In this document: piece by piece, positions 41,801-50,800 of the stretch
Layout of the letters: each line of letters opens with the position of its first letter
How positions within the stretch are numbered: the stretch's first letter is position 1
Source: Aplectana chamaeleonis
Lineage: Eukaryota; Nematoda; Chromadorea; Rhabditida; Cosmocercidae
Direction: 5' to 3'
Assembly: GCA_029168955.1 (NCBI GenBank)
Contig: JAPDOI010001534.1
Span: 62,001-126,000 of the forward strand
DNA: 64,000 bases
The notes under the pieces: generated by a model
Database searches by the model: none
What the model saw: only the letters and a program-made list of their open reading frames with translations
Told to the model about the DNA's origin: nothing
Program-made: the position numbers and the translations under genes

Positions 41801-44800
41801 TCTGCTTCTTCGCAGCATCCGTTTTCCGCTTTGAGTCGTTCGCTCATTTTGGTTTCTCCGTATTGCGTTTCCGTTTGATTTTTTCTGCATTTCCTTCCCT
41901 GGTTTACATCTTCCAATCGCAGTACGCTGGGTTTGACGTTGACAGTTTTCGGAAAAAACTGTGTCTGTTGCTTTTTGTGTGATGTGTGGCTACATACCTG
42001 ATGGCACACACTGTAACTGTAGAATGCAGCTATGCCTATCGGTGCAGCTGCTCTTCATTACCATAGTGCAATCGTAATAAGGACGGCATGGCAAGCTGCA
42101 ACCAGAACCACGACACGACAAAGGAGTGCAGTAATTTGTGGCGAGCTCTGTAACTAGCCCATATTACGAGGCAAGAACTTAATCAAGAATGAATATTCAG
42201 GATGTCTGATGTTGGAGTCAAGATTCTGGCAGATGCTATTGAATCGGGCCTAAAATGTTTAGGAAAACGTCACAGCGAGCTCGGAGGCGGGTGCGAGCTG
42301 GAAATGATTTGAAAACAACAGAACGAACTAGATTTCATTGTTGTAAGCTCTGGAAAAGCGGCAGGGTCAGGCAGGCCGTTGTCCTGGACCTCGAAGAAGC
42401 TAAGTGCTACGTTCTCTCTTGATAATCAAAATTTTTGGAAAATGTCCAGAACTTTTGCGTTCCTTCCAGGTTCTGCAAAAATTTCGACAGTTTTTGCGGT
42501 CGAAAATTTCCAAAAAAAACAAGAATTTTTCGACCTGAGCCTTTTAAAGATAAAAACTGCACTCCCTATCCGAATGATTAGTCTCGGGGAGTGTAGTCTT
42601 AACTTGTCCTTCGCTACAGCGCAATAACATATGTATTAAGATAGAGGTAAACAAAATTCTAACACAGATCACTTCACAATCTCATTATGTCATAACGATG
42701 ACGAAAGATGTGGGCAAATTAAAGCAGAAATCAAAACACGCTGGATTCTTTTTCCTTGCTTGCGTGAATTTTTCTCATGATCGCGCAGTAAGCTAGCAAG
42801 AAGTCAGGAATGCTTTAAAATCACGCTTGAGCTGATAGAAAGTTTTTATAGTGGAGGAAATTATGGTAAGTAAGTAGAACGTTTCCTAACTTCAAATGGA
42901 TTCCAACCTCGAAACGGGTGAAATTGTGGCGTATGCCGAGCATTAATCGGGTACGTTTTAGACTCTTGAGGATGGCTCACTAATCACAAGGCTTCACGAC
43001 AGCTCGGTGCAAACCTAGTTGGATGGAGCAAGAGCAATGAGTGGTAGCACTATTCAATAGCAGATACCAGAGGAATTCCACATTTTGAAGGATAAGGTTC
43101 GAGCGGCCACCCACAACTAGATTTTCGTCGAGACCTTCGGGCGGGTGGATCCTTTGTGTGGGTGGGTAAACCTTCACAGGTTTGAGAAAGTTCGATTCCC
43201 AACGAGTTTTGTTCAACAAGAAGGGGTGCGCGAGCGCGGGTGGGAGAGGGGTATCACCAGCGGTGGTTTCGCGGTTTCCTCTCTCGGTTTGGCTATGTGT
43301 GCAGAGGAAATCGCGAAACCACCGCTGGTGATACCCCTCTCTCACCCATTCCTAGGGTCAGGGAGTGATTCGCAATATGGTCATAACAACAAAAGGATAT
43401 TTGAACAGAAAGTTCAAGTGAAATAAACAGGTTTAAAACCACATTTTGGACTAAAACATGAAAATTTACCTTTTTCCCGATCATGGTGAGTATTTGAACA
43501 TCTATATTCAGCGACAGAAATTATAAGTTGAATAAACATGAGAGACGGAAAGGATTATTATGCTGCAATCGTTGGATTTCAGGGGAAATTCACGCCAAAT
43601 GCATGTGAGGTCCACAATTTGACGCCGAATACCCTACGCTTTGACGACAGACTACGGCCTAGTCGTTTAGACTAGACAAATCGCTTCCATCATGGAAGCG
43701 ACGCGAATAGTCGAAGCGACCAAACAAAATCAAGCATGTCGCTACGACAAGCTATGAAATACCCAGTCGCTTAGCGATCGCGACCCAAACTGCAAACTGT
43801 TCCAACCCGTCGCAACTCAGTGCAAGACCTGTTGCCGAGACAGGTTTAATAACTGTTGGTAGCGCCGTGACTAGTCGAAGCGACCAGCTATGAATGGAGC
43901 TGTAGGTAACGTTGTTCGCGTCATTATCTGCTCTTCAACCGCATGGCGCGGTTCACAGTAGAGACTTTCCGGCTCAAAACCTGTAGGTGTCTCCGAAGTA
44001 CCGCTCGTGAAAGAATGATAGAGCCGCGAAAATTGATTCTAAGCTCCGAAAATAGTTAGTTCTGCTGACACAACTTTCACAGTTGAAATTCTCAAAACGA
44101 CGGAATTACAAAAATATTAGAAACATATGAAAAGTTATATGGAAGTCTTATAAATTAGGGTTAATCGGTAAATGGTATCATGCCTTTCACCCTCCTTCAC
44201 GGTAATGGCTGAGAAAACAATGGAAGAAAACGAGTTACCTCTCTTGCTCCATCTTTTGTTATTTTCCCCAAGTCCTCCGAAAGGCGAACAAATTCAAAAA
44301 AATGAAATCACGAAAAAAGGAAAGAAATTTGGACTTCGATTCGTGGAACAACGGGGTGCACGAAAAAAGGGAAGAAATTTGGACTTTGATTCGTGGAACA
44401 ACGGGGTGGGGTGATGAAACCTCTCTTCTTGCAAAGTACCCTGAACTAACCTTTTGGTATGCAATGGGGTCTCGTCAGACAGTGTCCTCCCTCGCATCCA
44501 TTATACGTGACTACGACGCATTCAAAATCGTCGTCGCACGCCGTAGCGGAACAGTCTTTATCTAAAAAAAAACTTAATACCAAGACAAAAAATATTCTTA
44601 GGCGCCGTGATGGTGCAGGAGTAGCCACCACAAAATCAGGATTGATGTTTCTGTTGCCTGGGCGAAACGTAAACTTCTGAGGACGATTCCATAGCGTTGC
44701 ACTCCGCAGAAACCTACTCTGCCAAACGATCGCGCGTTGCTTACAACAAAGTAGCCTGTTACGCCTACTCCTCCCTCATCGCGGTAGTTTCACTTTTTCG

Positions 44801-47800
44801 CCATCGGTGACTCATTTAGGTGTATTTAGCCCCATAAGAGCGGAAAGGGTAAAATTGTCGCGAACCCGACGTCGCTGGCGCACTTTGTAGGGCAATCCAA
44901 GCGTCTAGATGATCGAGTTGCTGAAGCAATTGTTTTGGCTCAAAACTCTCGACAGTTTCACCTTCCAATGGATGCGCTTCTAACTAGGCAAGGAGAGTGT
45001 ACGACGCATTCTTGGGGCAGGACTCAGATGTTAACATCCTTGTGGTGTTAGTTAACAAAGTTGAGGGTAATTAGACCCCGCACAGCTTCTGGAGGCGCCG
45101 GCGAACCCCTGGCAGCCCCAAATTACTCCTCTATAGGCGAGGAACACCCTCATGCTCGTTGGGGGGCATGCTCCTCGGCAAGCCTTCATGACTTCAGCGC
45201 GACAATCGCCCTCAAATTTCACTATTAAGTTGAAAATGTGGTGTAATCAAGGACGACTGTCGCGTAGATCGTGCCAGTTCGCGACAAACGCCCTTCAACT
45301 TCACCTTCTATATTTTCACAATTCAGATTTTAACAGCGCGACGAGCTAAGACTTCAAATTCACCTGTACATGAGTTTAAAGTCACTCCGGTCGAGGCAAC
45401 ACTCCGCCGTTTGGGGTACACCCTGGCAAGGATTACTACCGCGTGAAGTTTCTCCTTCCACTGCGATTCTTCCTTGTAATGTAACAAAATTCGTTTTCAT
45501 AATGAATGCTGAGCAGAAGTGTCGCAAAAAACGATGCTATCGTTCCTATAAAGAGGCATGGGTGCGGTCGGTCCCGCAACGAGTGCCGCAAGCACGGTAG
45601 AGAGCTGTGGGACTGGTTCGGGTGGCGCGGTCCGAGTCATCAGTCATCAACCCTGCCGCGACCAAGCGTGGCCCACTCTCGTGCCATCATTGCTGCTCTT
45701 CCTTCCTCTCCGTTGCTGTGCTTCGTTTCGAAATCTATGGCCTTTAAAACACTACTATTCCACCTGTCGTACCGTTGGCTCGGTAAGAGAGCATTCTCAA
45801 TTAACAGGTTTCAGGCCTGGACCTAGATTATTGGATCGTGATGTCTGGTTCAGTGGTGCTGTCTTTCTTGTAATAATTATTCCTTGTTCTTCTTCCTTCT
45901 TTCCTTCAGGATCTCTCCATATTTCTCTTTTAGTATAAGATTGTGTAATGTATGTCAGGCTCTATCGTGTATGCAAGAGGATCGCGTATATTTTGCAATA
46001 TCTATAATACAGTCGGGATATGAGATGATTAGTCCAGAGAAGTTCATGTTGGTGGCAACAGGTGTCAGTACATGCTATGTGGCGTTATCGTTATATTGCC
46101 CTTATTACAGTATACAGCTTGCCGGGATAATTAGTGCAGTCGGTTGTGTTACCTGCAGGGAGTCTGTAGGTTGGATCTCTTGGGTCAACATTTCAGTCGG
46201 GACTGGTGTCGGATCCCGGGGAGAAAACCACCGATTCGCAACAGGAAGCCTCAAAAATTCTGAAATTCTACAGATTGAAGCGCTGCGCACTCGGCTCCAA
46301 CAAGCGTTCTCTCTTTTTCTCTTGTGGACGTTGGAAGCCAATTCCACTAGGCCAGTTTGGAGTAGAGTTTGTCTGTTTGGAAAGACTCCTTTACTTGAAT
46401 CTTTGAATTCTCTTTAAGAACCCAATATCAAAATTTTGTTAACGCGAGCCGGCTCCGCCCAATATTCGAAATAGCTTAATCCTTACCAAAATCAAAAGTA
46501 TTGCTAAAGCTTCTTCGCACCTGTGCGCATTTTGCCACTTTTTTAAAAGAAATCCGTCGACTATTGATGTGACTGAAAAACTGAAAAAGTTATGGGAGAT
46601 TCAAATGTCGATGAAAGACTTTTGGCTGCGCCCAACAACGGAGTTTGCTTCTCATCTGCCACCAGGGAATGCTACAGCTAAAGAAAATGTGGGTGTCAAT
46701 AATTGGGAAGGGGCGTGGCGCCCGGTAAGGGAGGTGAAATATAAAACATTAACCCTCGCCGCACTTGCGTGCCGCCCACCTAGCACCGCCACAGCGGAGC
46801 CGTCCAAACAGCAATGGTGGTTTCACCATTTGAATCACCGCTCCCTTCTCAGTTTGAGTGCACTCCGACATAAAACATTCTGGGATTATCCTACTCTGAT
46901 ATATTGGCAAATGCCAGCCAGGAATGTCTGCGCTTTTCACAAGGAGGCCCAACTCCAACCAAACCGCCATGGCGGTGCCGCCGAAGATTTTATAATTGCT
47001 TCTCGCTCTTCCCGCGGGTGCCGCGTGGTGAAAAGTTTTATAGTCCGTTCCGCGTATCACGCGCGTACCGCGGTTACGGTGACAACTATGAAAGTTGTCT
47101 AAGCCTAGTACTTACTTGCGTCGCGGCAACGGTGTCGCGATGTAGAAACGAGTACAGCCTGCCGCGCATAGCATAGCAGTCGACCGCGCCTAGCACTGAG
47201 AGATGTCGCGTACGCGGAATCTAGTGATAGCTGTTATGCGCAAGGGTGTCGTGCTAAAGTCGCGGCAAATCTACACTTTTCCACAAAGTGCGCGCAGTTC
47301 GGCTGGTCGTCGTGTACTACACTGCGACACCGCGACACAGTCGGCAGACGTCCATCCTGAGAATCAACACTTTGTTTGTACCAATATCTTTCGAGCGATC
47401 AATACCTTCGAGTCGCCCTGTGATGAGTGCTAAGCATTTATCAGTGCCCATATGTACCATTTTCAAAAATCACCTTTCCTCTGAGTGTCGACATAGATTT
47501 TTTTTTCATGTCTTTCATTTTTCCATATCGTTTTTAACGATTTTTTCAGTGCAGTACATGATACCTTCATAGCTCAAGTGATGTTAAAGCTTAGAGTGTC
47601 ATGAAAAAAAAGCTCCGGTTCAAGAGAAAAATCTGGAAGAAAGGAGTAACGTCCCTTGATTTTTTGAAAACATGGGCTACTTCTCTTTTTGAATTCCTTC
47701 GGTGCATGGTTTTCAAGGGATTTTCGCGCTTCTTTCAACATGGATAAAACAGTGTACGCAAAACATTTTTTTGACAGCGCTAATTTGACGAGAAATATGT

Positions 47801-50800
47801 ATTTTCTTTCAGAATCCCTACCGACCACAGGTCATAAGCTGAAAGATTTCATATATCATGACCGTCTGATCTATGAGGAATTTCAAGAGGATTATGCATT
47901 TTATGGAGAAAATCTGAAGAGGAAATCTGATATTTTGTAGCGCTACTGTGTATAGCTTGTTGAAAGCAATACAATATGATTTCAAGTTGATGTCAGACCA
48001 CGTGAAAGCAGGTTATAGCCATTCGTAGCTTAAAGGCAGCGTACGCGCAAAAAAACGTGTTCATTTTTTTCACAATTTCGCTCATGTAGGCCTGCCAGGT
48101 TGTGATATATCGCAAATGGACCACTCAAAACACTCAAATTCCTGAGAAAAACTCGTTCGGAAATCCTTGAGCATTCAGCTCCCTTTTTTTCACGTCTGTC
48201 CGGTGTGTCTTGTGCAATGCAATAAATTTTGGAAAATTTGGACGGCTGATTTGGTTTATCCTCATTAACTTTTTAAGTTCCACAATTCTTTTCGTCTTTC
48301 AGCTGTCAAAAGGTCTTAAAAAATAAGAAGCTTTAAATACACACGTCCAAATTCAAGGATCCTTCGAATAAGAGAAAATAGAATTTTGGATTTAAGTTGC
48401 CTGCCGGAGCCCGTCGTGGCGCTTCTGTTCCTCGTGTTAGATGATCGACCGGGGAAACGCCTTTTCAGACCACGGAGCAGTTTTCAAGAGCCTATAGCAT
48501 TATTTTTACGCTACATTGAGGTCTCAAGCTTCGGCAACTATCTCCACTTGGTTCAAACCTTGGATTGAGAAGAAAAACCCAGATGTGGTTTTCAGCGCGG
48601 ACGCTGCCTTTAAAAAAGCCACAGAACGCCGTCTCACAATTAGACCGTGTTATACAAAGGTAACAAAAATGCAACACACTGTCATGAAAATCATCTATAG
48701 CGGACGCAATATTGCGTCATTCCCATTTGCAGGTGACAGGCCGACGACCAATTACGTCGTTGAGGAGTCTCTGTCGCGGTGACCCTGTCACAAGCGCTAC
48801 GAAGTATGCATTAGGCATTAGTGGTAAGAATGTGTTGTGCGCGACAAGATGAGATTGATGGGCGTTTGTATTACCTAAAAACAGCAGCATCGCTTGCGAT
48901 TTCACCACGTTCTTACCATAGTACTTAACATTGAGTGCGATTGTAGCGCCGAAATCATGGAGGCCTACCCTGCCTGTCGAGGAGCCGGCATCATGGGCCG
49001 GTTTAGAGGAACTCCAGAGGCTGGGCGGGGTCCAAATGCGTCCAACCTATGTAATTGAATTGTCGTCGATGCTGACATCTGAATTCTGCCCGAAGAATGC
49101 GTGTTATACTTCCCTTGTCCAATTGCATGCGCGTCCTCCGAAAGGTGAAATTGACGCGACGAGTTTTCTGTACTACAGCATTTACGTCATCAGTGACCTG
49201 CCTACTAAGTGCCCAAACATTGAGGAGTTTGAGAATCCGCACTCAGGCAAATGCTCGCGTATTGCCAACCAGGGGGTGGCCCCTGTTTCTCCTTCTTGGA
49301 GCTAATTTCACCAAGTCGCGATCGGCGACTTTTTGGTGAAGTTGTCGTCATTTTTGTGACAATGGTGAAATCATAACGAAGCCGACGACACTTGGGCATT
49401 TCGTAAGGAGATTTGCGTCGACGTGATGACGTAGTTATTCTGGTTCGAAGATTTTTCGCTTCAATTGCTTGGCAGCCACGCGTTCGAACGTAAGTAGGAC
49501 TCACCCGACATCCGATCACTATCGTCCTCTCTGTGGAGGTAGAGCCCACCTGAATGATATGAATTTTTCTCGGAACGTACACGAACTAGGTAGCCCTAAA
49601 ACTCTGGGTATGGTTCTCCAGTTCTCCAGAAAATCTCACCATTGTAAGGAGGATACAAATAAAGCTCGTGTGACTGAGTTTGCGCAAGGCCTGAAACTTA
49701 TATTACAATCTGAGATTGAACAAGCTTGGTATTGAACTTTATTTTTTTATTATTTCGAATCCTCTTTTTCTATTTTTTTCATTCGTGCCTCCTATTGTGG
49801 AGGAGAATGTGATGAAGAGCAATAAATGGTTCACTTATTTGTCGGGTGCTTCAGTTCGACAATACACTACCGCTTGCAGGACCTGGTCTGAAAGCGTTTG
49901 AGACGCGTTTTGCGTCTTCAGCGTCTTTTCCTAATAGCTTCCATCACAATCATTTTTTTAAGATCTGAGAGCTCGTCATGCTTGCTAGGGTTCAAATTTA
50001 AACAGGTAAAGATCGGAATATGATTTTGATACTGTTGTACTTTATTACACATCGTACTATGCAGCCGCATGCTGTACTTAAAGGCATCGTACGCGCTGAA
50101 AACTACTCCCTGCTTTTTGATTTTGAATCATTGGTTGGGCTTGCCTGAGAACGTAGACTTCACGCAAGAATTTTAGTCTGACGAATGGACGGGGCTGCAA
50201 CTGTAGAGCACAGAGCGCGCGATGGAATCCAATTGACCTGTGATACCGCCAATACCGCACGGCCAGTCGCCTTGTCCACGCGTCGTACTAAAACGAACAC
50301 GGAAACCATAGGCAAAGTTGGTGGGTCCCCGACGCATTATTGGAAAGATATGGAAGATCGAATGCCTCAAATTCCGTCAGAAAAGGCCAGCTTTCCGACA
50401 GCCATGTGGCAGAAATAGAGAACGGAAGGCAGCTCATCAACAAGTTATATTGCGTAGAGTGGAAGTTGACGTGTCATTCCCTGTTAAGCTACTTTCCTGT
50501 CTCTATTTCTGCCACATGGCTGTCTCAAGGCCGGCCTCTTCTGGCGGGGTTCGAAGCATTCGATCTCACATATCTTCACAGTAATACGTCAGTGACCCAA
50601 AAAACTCTACCTACGTTCTCTGGCGGGCCCAACCAATGATTCAAACTTAGAAAATGGTAGGTAGTTTCAGCTCGTACGATGCCTTCAAAGGCAGTGCTCA
50701 CGATGGGAAGAGTAATTGAGAAAACTGCAAGAATCTGTTTTGTTCGAAAACAGCTGAAGAACTGCGAAGGTTCCGCAGCGACAAATGTGCTACGATTAGA

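Noticed and set aside
45558..47102. Long overlapping plus-strand ORFs, up to 177 residues
   Set aside because: They overlap each other in different frames, cross the dispersed repeat at 46750-47110 and show no domain.
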